From Calliopum simillimum (taxonomy: Eukaryota; Arthropoda; Insecta; Diptera; Lauxaniidae), in NCBI GenBank assembly GCA_951812925.1, contig OX638369.1, positions 22,659,329 through 22,723,328 on the forward strand: a stretch of 64,000 nt of DNA, given 5' to 3'. The position numbers and the translations under genes were made by a program. This document shows, piece after piece, positions 33,814 through 44,439 of the stretch. Each line of letters opens with the position of its first letter. Position 1 is the first letter of the stretch. The notes beneath the pieces are model-generated. The model was given only the letters and a program-made list of their open reading frames with translations, was not told the DNA's origin and did not search any database.

Positions 33814-33843
33814 ACCTGTCGATCTCATGTTTTATTAAGAGTC

Positions 33844-34207
33844 TGTCTATACGGGGCGGCCCGCGTACGCGAAAGCTCCTCTCTCTCTCAATTTACTCAA
33901 TTAGCGTACGCGAAATCCAGTGAAGTTTTTTCCCCCGGGACGCATTTTCGTTACAACAGTAATTTTACATAAAAGTAGGGGTAAGTGGGCGGCCTGCGGC
34001 CGCAGCTCAGGATTTAAACCCGTCAGACATCCAACACCGGCTTCGCGGCGGCCTTCGGCCGCGGATCAGTACATAAATTAATCAAGTTCCCCGGGGGAAA
34101 AAACGTCACTGGATTTCGCGTACGCTAATTGAGTTTCGCGTACGCTAATTGAGTAAATTGAGAGAGAGAGAGGAGTTTTCGCGTACGCGAAACGCCCCGT
34201 ATAGACA
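33844..34207 (+). mobile_element. GC-rich TIR MITE, left copy
   Basis: The ends are TGTCTATACGGGGCG and CGCCCCGTATAGACA, next to CGCGTACGCG palindromes and a CT/AG dinucleotide run. The interior holds GCGGCCTGCGGCCGCAGC and GGCGGCCTTCGGCCGCGG palindromes. It is much more GC-rich than its surroundings. A second copy, inverted, lies at 34943-35290. Confidence 0.85.
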
Positions 34208-34942
34208 TTTCCTTTTATTAATTACTAGCTGGCTTGGTTGCGACTTCGTTCGCCCATTCTCGATGCCCATCCATCTCCATCGTCCCTCTCTTCCAATCAC
34301 CAAGGTTTTTAAAGATCCATGTATCAACTTTTGTAATCATAGCTCCCATAGGTACAGAGATATAGCATTTTATATATTTTTTGTATGAAGGGTACAACTC
34401 CCCCTTCTCATTCCCCCGCCCAAGATTTTCAAAGTAAATGGTAGATAGCATATTCATGTATGTACCAAGTTTTATAACGATATCTGCGATATGTGAAGAA
34501 CTATAGCATTTTGTGTATTTTTGAAAAGTGTATGCAATTCTCCTACACCCAATATCCCCCAAGTTTTGCATGGTGAATGGTAGATATGTACATTATGCAT
34601 AAGTTCATCAACTTTCATAATCATAACTTGTATAACTGTAGAGATATAGCATTTTTTGTATTTTTTTCGTATGGGGGGTGCAACCCCCGTTCCCCTCAGT
34701 GGCATCCCACCCCCTTAAGAATCTTCTACAGACCATAACAAACAAGTGAAAAACAAATTATGTTAATCGGCCTTGTAGTTTCCGCGTTCATAAGCTACAT
34801 ACGGAAACCATTTCATTTTTATATATATAGATTTTTAAAAGTGGTAATTTTTGGCCAAAAAAGGCAAATTTTTAAGTAAAATCAGGTATTTTTCAAATCA
34901 TTTTACTGGCAAATATTCTTGACGGTAAACATGTCTATACAA
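34208..34942. repeat. Diverged ~130-bp tandem repeats between the MITE pair
   Basis: Three imperfect units carry ATAGCATTTT(A/G/T)T(A/G)TATTTTT (near 34363, 34503 and 34646), then a GTAT...GGGTGCAAC-like stretch and a C-rich run. The last part ends with ACGGAAACCATTTCATTTTT and TATATATATAGA, a style seen at the ends of dispersed insect repeats. ORFs here run through the repeats and are not genes. Confidence 0.5.
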
Positions 34943-35290
34943 TGTCTATACGGGGCGTTCCGCGTACGCGAAAACTCCTCTCTCTCTCTCTCAATTTACT
35001 CAATTAGCGTACGCGAAATCCAGTGAAGTTTTTTCCCCCGGGGAACTTGATTAATTTATGTACTGATCCGCGGCCGAAGGCCGCCGCGAAGCCGGTGTTG
35101 GATGTCTGACGGGTTTAAATCCTGAGCTGCGGCCGCAGGCCGCCCACTTACCCTTACTTTTATGTAAAAAAACTGTTGTAACGAAGATGCGTCCCGGGAG
35201 AAAAAACTTCACTGGATTTCGCGTACGCTAATTGAGTAAATTGAGAGAGAGAGAGGAGTTTTCGCGTACGCGGAACGCCCCGTATAGACA
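34943..35290 (-). mobile_element. GC-rich TIR MITE, right copy (inverted)
   Basis: It is the same element as 33844-34207 in reverse orientation with ~90% or better identity by eye. Its outer flank GACTCTT is the reverse complement of the outer flank AAGAGTC of the left copy, so the symmetry extends 7 bp beyond both TIRs. Confidence 0.85.
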
Positions 35291-36822
35291 GACTCTTTTT
35301 TAAATTATTCCAACTTTTTAGTTTTATTTTTAACTTCAACGATAAAATTAATATAATGAATTAAATTTTAAGGCTTTTGATCTTTGCTTTTATGGAGTAA
35401 TCAAATTGTTTAATAAATTTTTGCATTGTAGCTGGTATCAAAGGGTCGTTATCAGATAGTAGAACAAAGTACACTGATAATGAACAAAAAGGTAAAATTT
35501 CAAGAGTTTCATTTCAGTTAATTTGAACTCTTTTTTTTTTTAATTTTAGAAACTCAAAAAAAGTCTGATGAACCGGTCATGACCGAAGAAAATTCCAAAA
35601 TAGTGGTTGACAAAAATCATACCGAAAATGGTAATAATTTATTTAACGTTGATTAATTGTAATTATGAATACAACCCATAATACGTTGCAGACTGTCGTT
35701 TTTGGTGTAATTTTGTTAACAATTTTTGAGATATATTTCTTCTTTAATTTAAATTAATGACTATACTTGAAATTTAAAAATAGAGAAGATCAACCATTAA
35801 ACGTTTTTATTTTTTTACAGCAGTTTATGTTTTCAAAGCATTCATTAAAAAATACAAGCTACAATTCATAAACTTTAATATTCTGACATCGATTACAGCT
35901 CGAAACTAGACCACCAAGTCACCTACATAGTCAAACACTTGTCTTTCTCAAATTAAACATCACTATTTTAATATATTCTTTATTTTATCTTTCTCTTTAA
36001 AGAAGTAGTTGAAAAAGCTAAAGTACATATTCAAAATGCCAGTAATCTCAATGATGACAATGAACTTGAAGATGGTGATATACTTAAGGATAATTACCAA
36101 AATAAAGATTTTGACAAATTTGGGGACGATGCCCTAACTGAAGTTGATGACTTACTTAAGAATGATAACCAACTTAAGACGAAATACTTAGAAATGATGA
36201 TCAACTTATAGATGGCGATCAACATAAGGTTGACAGCCAAATAATTCATAACAGTGAAGTTGCAGGTGGAGCACCAGCACTAGATAAAAATAAATTTAAA
36301 GGTGTAATAAATAAAGGTAAGTCTTAAACAATTTAATTCTTGATGCAGAGCTTAAATACGCTATAAAATCTTCTTGAAAATAGACCGATCTGGTAAATTA
36401 GCTATGACTCAGTTTATCTCCATATTATGAGATCCAAAAAGGATGACAAACAAAACTATTTTTTAAAGTAAAAGTGCGCGCGTATCTTCGTTTCCGCCAG
36501 ATCAGCTTAGTTCAAATTTAGAAAAATTAATAGAAATTTAAAAATATATTTAGTAATCATCTGTGCTTTGTGCGCTTTAAATAAATAAATATTATTTAAT
36601 TTTTTAGATGAACCATGAAAGACTAAAACTGAAGAAATCTCCAATGAAGTTAATGAGGTATAAACTATACATGAATACTTATTTATTATATAGAAATTCA
36701 CAAAAATTTCATGAATTTATTTTAAAACAGAATTTTAAAAGCCGGCAGAATGAAACAAATGATCATCAATTAAAAGAAAAAAATGATGATATCAATCGAC
36801 AAATTGAAGAAAACTCATAACA

Positions 36823-37203
36823 GCCGTGTTTTTTTTTGACGCGTATATACAATTGTGTATACCTTCAAATTGCGATAACTTATGAATGGTGAGTCGTACG
36901 ACAAAAAGTCCAATGGTCTTTTTCAAGGAGAACCACATGCTCTACAAATAATTTTAATCTTTTGTAAAAAAAAATAATTATTTAGAAGTTATTTAAAAAA
37001 AAGTGATTTTTTGCCATTTATCGGCGCTAACCAGTTTTTATAAAATACCTCCTTAAAAATAAATTTTTTTAAATATAAAATGAAAGAGAACGTGATTCTC
37101 CATAAAAAAGTTTCTCAGAGTTCTATTGTGTGACTTACTGTTCATGAGTTATAGCAATTTGAAGGTATCCACAATTGTATATACGCGTCAAAAAAAACAC
37201 GGC
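36823..37203. mobile_element. MITE inside a pseudogene exon
   Basis: The inverted ends GCCGTGTTTTTTTTTGACGC and GCGTCAAAAAAAACACGGC continue through GTATATACAATTG and CTTCAAATTGC. AAC flanks both sides if the terminal A/T is counted. The first bases resemble the ends of the TA-MITE at 25874. It lies between codons of one exon, and the frame is off by one across it. Confidence 0.75.
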
Positions 37204-37877
37204 TAACGATAAAGTTAAAGTTGATACGAATGAAGACAATTGCAATGAATGTGAAAAACTTAATGTAGCCAGTATTAAAAATTCCGAAACTATAGAAACA
37301 GTATTAAACTTAAAGGACTCCAATGATGGAAACAGTGAAAAAACCAATGAACAATCGAATAGTGAAATAATTGCAAATAAGCAACTAAAACCGAACACGA
37401 TAGAGCTATTGGCATGGACAATATAAACTCAGTGGATAATTTGACAGACGCTGTGATTGAGAGCACAATGGTAAGAACACATGATATACAACCAAATAAA
37501 AAAATATGGAGATGTATCCATGCTTTTATTAATACTCGTTTAATATTTTTCGTAGTGAAGTGATAAAGATGACTATGAAAATTTGCACTGAAAGATGCCA
37601 TCGTTCGTATAACGCGGCTTACAGTCAATGACCTGAGTCAACTACAGCCTTGTGTTAAATTGCTTCGTCTGAATTTTGAAACAAATATCCCACTTAAGAG
37701 ATCGTTGCGCAAAGTTGAACACAAATGTAAAAAAAAGTTCCTCACGTAGAAATAACTTTTTTTATCAATTTCTTTATTTTTAGCTTATATTGGACTAGAC
37801 AAAACATCGAAATCAAGTAATGCTTCCTCTTCATCTTCAACACAAAATTTAAAAAGCTACTTAAGGAATCAACTTAA

Positions 37878-38592
37878 GGGGGGCTTCTCATGTAACACAT
37901 CAAAAAGTAGTTGTTTTTCGGGATTGTTTTTCACTCGGAAAATAAAAACACACACAAATAATTTTTTGCATATATTTAAGAACATGTTTGAACTATAAAA
38001 AAAGCATTTTTTCAAAAACTAAAATGACAAAATGGTGGACTTATTAAATGTCGTCCACGTCGAATTTATCGCGGTACATTGTGGAGCCCAAAGTTTTTAT
38101 CTGAAACAAAAAACAAAATTTTTTTATTATTCAGCATGGTTCCCCTGAGTGCATGGATGTCTGCACCTCCAAAAAATTCGATTCTACAATATTGAAATCA
38201 CGTCTTGAAAAAAAAGTGCTATTTTTTCGTCATTTTTTGTCGCTAAATGGGGCTAAAAAGTGTATAAAATAACTTTTTTTCCACAATTTCAGACATTCAT
38301 GCACTCGTTCAATTTATAATCTGCAAAAAACTTTTTAGAAATCAAAAATCGATAAAGTAGTTTTTTCGCAATCGTGTACCGCGATTTTAAAACCATAGTT
38401 TTGAGAAAAAACGATTTAAAGTTTGAGTTTCACATACAAAGCGCGCCCGAGCGCGCTGGTTCAATCAATCATATTTTCCATAATATTTAGAGTTGAGTCA
38501 TGAAACTTTGGGAATATACTCCCAAGACGTTATTCTATCAACCTATGAAAAAAAAAAATCGATTTTTTGAAAATTTTACATGAGAAGCCCCC
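37878..38592. mobile_element. TTAA-flanked piggyBac-like MITE inside a coding exon
   Basis: TTAA lies at 37874-37877 and 38593-38596. The ends GGGGGGCTTCTCATGTAA and TTACATGAGAAGCCCCC are near-perfect inverted repeats. Removing the element and one TTAA rejoins the exon in frame (RNQL|KRKYTQ). It has no transposase. Confidence 0.85.
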
Positions 38593-38849
38593 TTAAACGC
38601 AAATATACACAATCACAAACATCATTTTCATCTGATGATGAAGAAATGCTCAGACAAGTGAAAACAGCAAGACCACAAACAGCTAGATCACGATCATACA
38701 CAGCTAGACCACAAACTGCAAGAAAAAGGCAGCACAACGTATCAGCGCATCAAAAGAAAATAGTTGTTACTCCGAGAAGTGCAAGCGGCTTAAAGATGCG
38801 CATATCATCTGCACCATCTAAGAAAACGCGGAAAGTTTTTTGACTTGAT

Positions 38850-39790
38850 GGTGATTTGTTGAATTTAATGAAACTTTAATGGAAGTTTTCATTAATTTTT
38901 TTATTAAAGTTTCATTAATTTTAATGGAACCAATTTTCACTTTCATTGAATTTATTGAAACTTGTTAATAAAATTTTAAATAATATTTCATTAAAGTCAA
39001 TGATAGTGAAAATGTGTTCTATTAAATTTAATGAAACTTAAACGAAAATTCCATTAAAGTTTCATTGAATTTATCCAATCTTTTCATTAAAGTCCGTATT
39101 TAGATTATGAAACATTTCCATGAAAAACATTTTCAATTCTCTTTTGATGTTTCGTTTTCGTTTACACGCAAAAATGTTTCTCGGCGACATGTCAACTCGT
39201 TTGTATGTTTTCTTATGACGAATTACAAATTTCTCAATACGAATGACAAGCACAAAGCGTGTCTCATGTACGTGAAACAAAATCCCCTCTTTCTTCCCCG
39301 TGCATCCCTCTCTCTCAAACGAAATGTTTTTTGTCAAAATGTTTCATCGTATAAATACGGACAAAGTCTTATTAAATTCAATGAAATAAATTTTCAATAG
39401 AATTTTCTGATAGCGAAAGATTTTTCACTAACAGTCGATAACTTTCTCAAGAATCAATATTTAACATTTTTTCACTAGCACTAAATGAAGTGAAAAATAA
39501 AATTTAATGCAAAACACCCCGTGTCTGTTTATTAGTTTATTTTTCATTATAAATTACCGCTCCACATCTGTCATTCTAAGAATCTTTAATTATTGATCTA
39601 TGGTCGGTAACATTATTTAAACTTAACGATTAAGGCGTTTTTAATAGCAACTTAAAGGCTTTTGCCCTTATTTCTAAAATCAGAAATACAAATTAAAGTC
39701 ATTTTATACAATTACTAATCCTTCAATTAAAACGACCTTCAAAGATAAGTCGACTTCTGAACTTCGATATCTGCAAAATTGACAAATGCA
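38850..39790. repeat. TTTCATTAAA-rich dispersed repeat, copy 1
   Basis: It begins with many ATTAAAGTTTCATTAA words and continues with a unique block (GATAGCGAAAGATTTTTCAC, then GGTCGGTAACATTATTTAAA). All of this recurs in the same order at ~43430-44400. Copy 1 carries a MITE at 39092-39362 that copy 2 lacks. Confidence 0.75.
39092..39362. mobile_element. MITE nested in the TTTCATTAAA repeat
   Basis: The ends are GTCCGTATTTAGATTATGAA and TTCATCGTATAAATACGGAC. Copy 2 of the host repeat (near 43700) gives the empty site CATTAAAGCTTC; here AAA stands on both sides. Two ORFs on opposite strands (97 and 88 codons) lie wholly within it and are not supported as genes. Confidence 0.75.
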
Positions 39791-39980
39791 ATAACTTAAT
39801 CTGGCTCCCGGAAATCCAAAAATTTTTTATCCTCAAGGCTCAGAGTGAAGCAAAAGCTTTGAATTTGGATTATTAAGGGATTGATCAAGTGGAGATGTAA
39901 AATATGATCAAAGTTGGGGTAAGTGTGACAATGATAAGCAAAATAGATTTCTGTTGTGGGAAAAAAAACTTAAATTATTA

Positions 39981-40108
39981 AGGGCCATTTTCACAACGTT
40001 CAGTTAAAATTTAACTTTCAGATAAATAAACATTTTATATGAAATTTTATGTCAAAGTTCCAATTAAAGTTCTAGTTAAGGCTTAACTGAACATTGTGAA
40101 ATTGGCCC
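39981..40108. mobile_element. Short TTAA-flanked MITE
   Basis: TTAA lies at 39977-39980 and 40109-40112. The ends GGGCCATTTTCACAACGTTC and GAACATTGTGAAATTGGCCC pair over ~26 bp. At 128 bp it could fold into a hairpin. The target and G-rich ends fit piggyBac-type mobility. Confidence 0.8.
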
Positions 40109-40433
40109 TTAATTCAACAGGATATACCGATAAATGTTCTTATTTATTAACAAATCATTTAAAAAAATAAAACAAAATTTGATATTTACATGCCTGTTCC
40201 GTAATCTGTATGAATTAAAATCACGCATAAAATTTTGTTAATCTATTGGGGTGTAATGGCCTAACTGCCCAACTCCTCTTAACATATTTAGTAAATTAAC
40301 TTTGCTAAATATTTGAAATAAATAAATAAATAAAATCACGCAGATTTCGGAATTTAAAAATTTTTTTTTATTTATTTAATAAGTCAAACGAAAAAAATAA
40401 ATTTAAAATAAAACAGTACATTAATAGTCCGAG

Positions 40434-40751
40434 CTACTTGGCAAAACTTTCAATTGAGTGAATTGGTGATTTGTTAGCATGCTTATAGTTGCAGAGGCGA
40501 TAACTTTGAAGTATTGGCGGTTTTCCCATATTGTTACGTGGCGTGCACGGTGAATCCGTATCTATTATTGCTGGTAAAGTTTCAGTTAAATCTATTATTT
40601 CAGTTGAGTTACCATGTCCAGAGTCATTCGTTTTCTCATTTGATTTGTGTGAATCATTTGATTTCGATCCAAGTTTTTTATTTCGTATAGAAAGAAGCAT
40701 TTTTTCAAATTCTGGATCAAGGTCTAAACTATAACGCCGATTTGTATTCAT
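40434..40751 (-). CDS. Small uncharacterised hydrophilic protein (105 aa)
   Basis: The ORF starts MNTNRRYSLDLDPEFEKMLL, passes through a Lys/Ser/Asn-rich stretch, then has STEIIDLTETLPAIIDTDSP and ends HSIESFAK. IIDLT resembles a SUMO-interaction core flanked by acidic residues; that is only a pattern match. No signal peptide or membrane span is present. It lies head-to-head with the RBM7-like gene, and its N-terminal half is present, decayed, in copy A at ~32410-32560. It could be a complete small gene or the first exon of a longer one; no family was recognised. Confidence 0.45.
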   Translation of the reverse strand: MNTNRRYSLDLDPEFEKMLLSIRNKKLGSKSNDSHKSNEKTNDSGHGNSTEIIDLTETLPAIIDTDSPCTPRNNMGKPPILQSYRLCNYKHANKSPIHSIESFAK

Positions 40752-42157
40752 TTTTCTTAATTTTGATTTTAATTAATTTAATGACTTTGTTGGTTATCGC
40801 AACACTTTACTCGATTAAACTAAAAATATTTTGGAAACCGTTAGCTCTACAGTAGTCCCAAACAATACAGTTGAAAGAAAAATAGAAAGAAGAATAAAAC
40901 TAGTAAGGGTGTTACCTTTGGCCTGGCCAAAAATTAAATACCCTACACTGCAATATTTTGAAAATTTTGCTTGTACGCGTGGAAGGTGGCATCATTGCTA
41001 CCAGTTAGAACGTCCTCTACATTTCGTAATTTAGACTAGAATATTTGAGATCTGTTCCGTGTTGCCAGGTAGGTTCTCCTATTTTCCCCCAGATTGCACG
41101 AGATTTCCCCTAAATTTTGGTTTTTTGACGAAATTTCCCTTAAATGGAAAATGTTATCTTTTGTAGCCGAAAAAAAAAAATTCCAATTTTCAAAACGAAA
41201 TAAATATTTTTCATAACGAAATTTCCCCCAAAATCTGGACTTTTGACAAAATATCTCCTAAATATGGAACATTTATATTTTGGTAACAAAAAAAACAAAA
41301 AAAATTTTCCAAATTTCAAAATGAAGTGAATGTTTTTGTTTCAATATATTTTATAAATATAGATATTTTTGTTAACATGTACTATAATGTAATATTATAT
41401 ATTTTAAAATAAGGTTTTCTTAACATTTGCATCTACAACTCTGACGAAATATAAATTAAAATTTCATTTACATCAGCATTGTACATGTCCGTGGTGCAGA
41501 ACTTTTTAAGCATATTTTTCGAAGGCTCGAATGATATCTCGTTCGACAAATTATCCTTAACCCAGAGAATGGCTTCCGCAGTCTCTACTGCTAATAGATT
41601 CCATAGTTTACTTTTATGATATTCATTATAGAAAACAATCTTTCTACACTGGCATTTAAAAATGGTAAACTCAATAATACAGCAGCCAGTCGAGATGAAT
41701 TTCGTTCGCATAAGTCCCATAAAAGTATCCCCTAGACCTTTTTAAAATCCCTTGAACAAATCCCCTAAATAATGTATCCCCAAGATTGCCCCCTAGACCT
41801 TTTAAAATCCCCTAAATCTATGGGGAAATCTCCTAAGCTGGCAACACTGCATCTGCTGTCATTTTGTTTTCATATTTGACAGCGGCTAACAAAACAAAGC
41901 CATTTTTTAATAATTTTGCTAATTAGTTTTCCCAAAACATTTAAGATTTTACACAAATATTGTGAACAATCTTTCAAGCGGGTCGAACGCGTCGACAATT
42001 ACAAATAGCGGCAAAAGAAAATGTACAACCAATGGCAATTGCAACAGATTGCTGCTATACAATTAGCTGCATTACAAAACCAACTTATGGCACAGAACTT
42101 TGGACCGCAACAACTGCAATTCCCGCTTCAGCAACCAGTTCCAATCAGTGACGAAGA
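40619..42157. repeat. RBM7-locus duplicated segment (copy B)
   Basis: This is the partner of 32409-33796. It retains the intact small ORF start, the Helitron-like end (CTAG at 40900-40903, minus orientation), the longer hAT remnant and the complete start of the RBM7-like gene, so it is probably the parental copy. Confidence 0.8.
41057..41849 (-). mobile_element. hAT transposon remnant, copy B
   Basis: The ends CCGTGTTGCCAG and CTGGCAACACTG are flanked by GATCTGTT and CATCTGCT. The minus-strand ORF 41433-41720 keeps the same C-terminal dimerisation-like piece as copy A (VETAEAILWVKDNLS). Repeated C(C/T)TAAAT...CCCC words mark both subterminal regions. It lies between the small ORF and the RBM7-like gene. 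Confidence 0.65.
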
Positions 42158-42888
42158 CGACGAAGACGATGATGATGAAGATGATGAAAGCGAACGTACA
42201 TTATTCGTTAACCATTTGGATGGAAAGGTTACAGAGGAACTTTTCTATGAAATATTTCTGCAAGTGAGTTGGATTGAAAAAAAAAAAAAAAACAATAAGA
42301 AATTGGGTTAAATTTGTTTTGCGCTTTCCTTAGGCTGGACCCATTGAAACAGTGCGTATACCAAAAGACGGCACTGGCCGTCAACGCAACTTTGGTTTTA
42401 TTGTGTATGTGCATAAATGTTCGGCACTCTATGCGGCAAAATTGTTTCAAGGTTTGACGCTCTTTGATAAAATGGTCAACATTCGATTACAAGGACGCCT
42501 AGCGCAAACACAAGATCAAAGACCAAATGATGTTGAGATTTACCGGCAGAGACGCAATGATAGCGCCAATTGTAGTAGCAATAGCAGTTTCGATAATACT
42601 CCAAAGCGTGTAAGTCGGGTTAGTAACGCTTCCCCACCAGCAGTATCTGGTGCAAATCCTTTTAGGCGATATGATGAGTCCGTTCCGGAGGCGATAGGCC
42701 TTGGCCACATCTCCAAACATGCTTCTTCACAGATGCGTCCCCATCATAATGATAAGCCTTATCAACGTCGAAGTGGAGGTGCCGATCGTGAATATGATCG
42801 TGGTCGGGAGCATCATAGTCAGCAACAGCAGCAACATAATCGTGGTGGTAATCGTCGTTCGGAGCAGCGTAAGAATGATCGGCGGTAA
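42021..42888 (+). CDS. Rbm7: RBM7-like RNA-binding protein (RRM)
   Basis: Two exons (42021-42263, 42334-42888; GTGAGT donor, TAG acceptor, phase 0) encode 265 aa. A Gln-rich N-terminus and an acidic run (DEDDEDDDDEDDESE) precede one RRM at about residues 57-135. RNP2 is LFVNHL and RNP1 is RNFGFIVY; VTEELFYEIFLQAGPIETVR is the RBM7/RBM11 signature. The tail is Arg/Asn/Gly/Gln-rich. RBM7 is the RNA-binding subunit of the nuclear NEXT complex, which with Mtr4 and Zcchc8 directs promoter-upstream and snRNA-related transcripts to the exosome. The start ATG is shared with the truncated copy A. The 70-bp intron contains a poly-A tract. Confidence 0.9.
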
Positions 42889-43429
42889 CAATGCACGAAA
42901 TTTGAGTGCAGCAAGATTCTTGTTTGGCTGAAGATAAGATTTTACTTTTTCTTTTTTAAAAATTTCTTTTGGAAAAATTCGATATACCAAATTTACATTA
43001 TGTGACCCTAAAATTATTAATCTTTTTTTTTAATAATTTTCTTATGTTATGTAGACTAAAAAGCTGAAGACATTTTTGGAAATTTTTTAAAAAATTAAAA
43101 TTATTAAATGAATAATACCTTGTCCGTGTTTAGAAAATTTATTTAATACCTATAAATTATTTAAGTCTTACATAATTTAAGGCTTTTTTTTGGATGAAGG
43201 CAAAATCAGTAAAAAAGAATTCTTCAGATACTTAAAAAAATAAAAATTTGTTGGTTTTTTGGCAGATGTGATGCACTTAAGGCACTAAATTTTTAGTATT
43301 TACATTGAGCTTTTCCACAAAATAAATTGTTTGATAATTATATATTTTCAACTACTATTCAATCAATTTAGAGATAGATAAATTTTCTCTACTAAATTTA
43401 GTGATAGTGCAAATTTTTTCATTGTTGAA

Positions 43430-44400
43430 AAAATTTTATAATGGTAATGAAAAATTCTTCACAATTCATTTAATGATATCACTGAGTCTATTGAGAAATA
43501 AAATTTATTTCGTTGAATTTAATGAAACTAATGGAAATTTTCATTGAAGTTTCATTAATTTTTTTCATTAAAGTTTCATTAATATTAATGGAACAAATTT
43601 TCGCTTTCATTAAATTTAATGAAACTTAAATGAAAATTCCATGATGTTTAATTAAATTCAATGAACATGAAAATTTGAGTAATTGAACTTATTGAAACTT
43701 TTCATTAAAGCTTCATTAAATTCAATGAAATAAATTTTCCCTTCCAATCAGGCATGTTCTCAATTCGGATTTCGATCGGAATCGGAATGGAATCATTTTT
43801 AAGGTACTCTGCGTTACGATATTAAACACCACATCGTTATTGCGTTTCAGTAAATCGGATTGAAACCAGTAACCAACTTTATTTATTGCAATAAAATTCC
43901 GAATTCGTTTTGTTTTTCGAAACGCAAAGCACTTTATTAAGATTGATTATAATCCGATTCCGATCGAAGTCGGAATTGAGAACATGCCTGTATAGATTTA
44001 GTGCATTACCATCAAATCAATTTAATGATGGTGAAAGAAATTTGAATTCTCTGATAGCGAAAGATTTTTCACTAACGCTCAATAACTTTCTCAAGAATCA
44101 ATATTTAACATTTCTTCACTAGCACTAAATTAATGAAAAATACAATTTAATGCAAAACCCGCCAAGTCTGTTTAATAGTTTATTTTTCATTATAAATTAC
44201 CGCTCTACATCTGTTATTCTAAGAATTTTTGATAATTTATCTATGGTCGGTAACATTATTTAAACTTAACGATTAATGACTATTTTTTATAGCAAAATCA
44301 AAAATTAAAGTCATTTTATACAATTACCAACCCATCAAAGAAAAGGACCTTCAGAGATAAGACTTTTGAACTTCGATATCTACAAAGTTTCCAAATGTAT
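43430..44400. repeat. TTTCATTAAA-rich dispersed repeat, copy 2
   Basis: It repeats 38850-39790 in the same order and orientation but with its own MITE (43749-43990) instead of the one at 39092. The stretch 42900-43430 before it is the RBM7 3-prime region, AT-rich and without another exon. Confidence 0.7.
43749..43990. mobile_element. MITE with perfect 18-bp inverted ends
   Basis: CAGGCATGTTCTCAATTC and GAATTGAGAACATGCCTG are exact complements. The arms continue with GGATTTCGATCGGAATC against GATTCCGATCGAAGTCGG-like sequence. A fragment of the same family (CAGGCATGTTCTGAAATCCG) lies at 16684. Confidence 0.85.
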
Positions 44401-44439
44401 TATATCTCCAATCTGTCTCCCAGAAAACCAGAAATTTTC

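Larger units (their letters stand above)
35432..38843 (+). pseudogene. Decayed multi-exon gene for an acidic, Asn/Asp-rich protein
   Basis: Seven exons can be traced: 35432-35491, 35550-35630, 36003-36316, 36608-36657, 36731-37470, 37556-37726 and 37784-38843. The first three introns share phase 1. The middle is acidic (NLNDDNELEDGDILKDNYQN), one exon is structured (IVRITRLTVNDLSQLQPCVK), and the C-terminus is Ser-rich then basic (RPQTARSRSYTARPQTARKR, ending KKTRKVF). Lesions: a frameshift near 36180, an in-frame TGA at the start of the fourth traced exon, a frameshift near 37385, stops and a frameshift in 37556-37600, and MITEs inside two exons (36823-37203, 37878-38592). The 5-prime start was not found; it may have been lost at the MITE pair. 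The family was not recognised. Confidence 0.65.

Noticed and set aside
34149..34705. Several overlapping ORFs between the MITE pair
   Set aside because: They follow the ~130-bp tandem repeat period and occur on both strands; no domain or splice structure is present.
39071..39400. Opposed ORFs of 88 and 97 codons
   Set aside because: Both lie almost wholly within the MITE at 39092-39362, whose inverted arms create similar frames on both strands.
42701..42990. Ile/Val- and Thr-rich ORFs overlapping RBM7 exon 2
   Set aside because: They are alternative-frame readings of the Arg/Asn/Gln-rich tail of RBM7.
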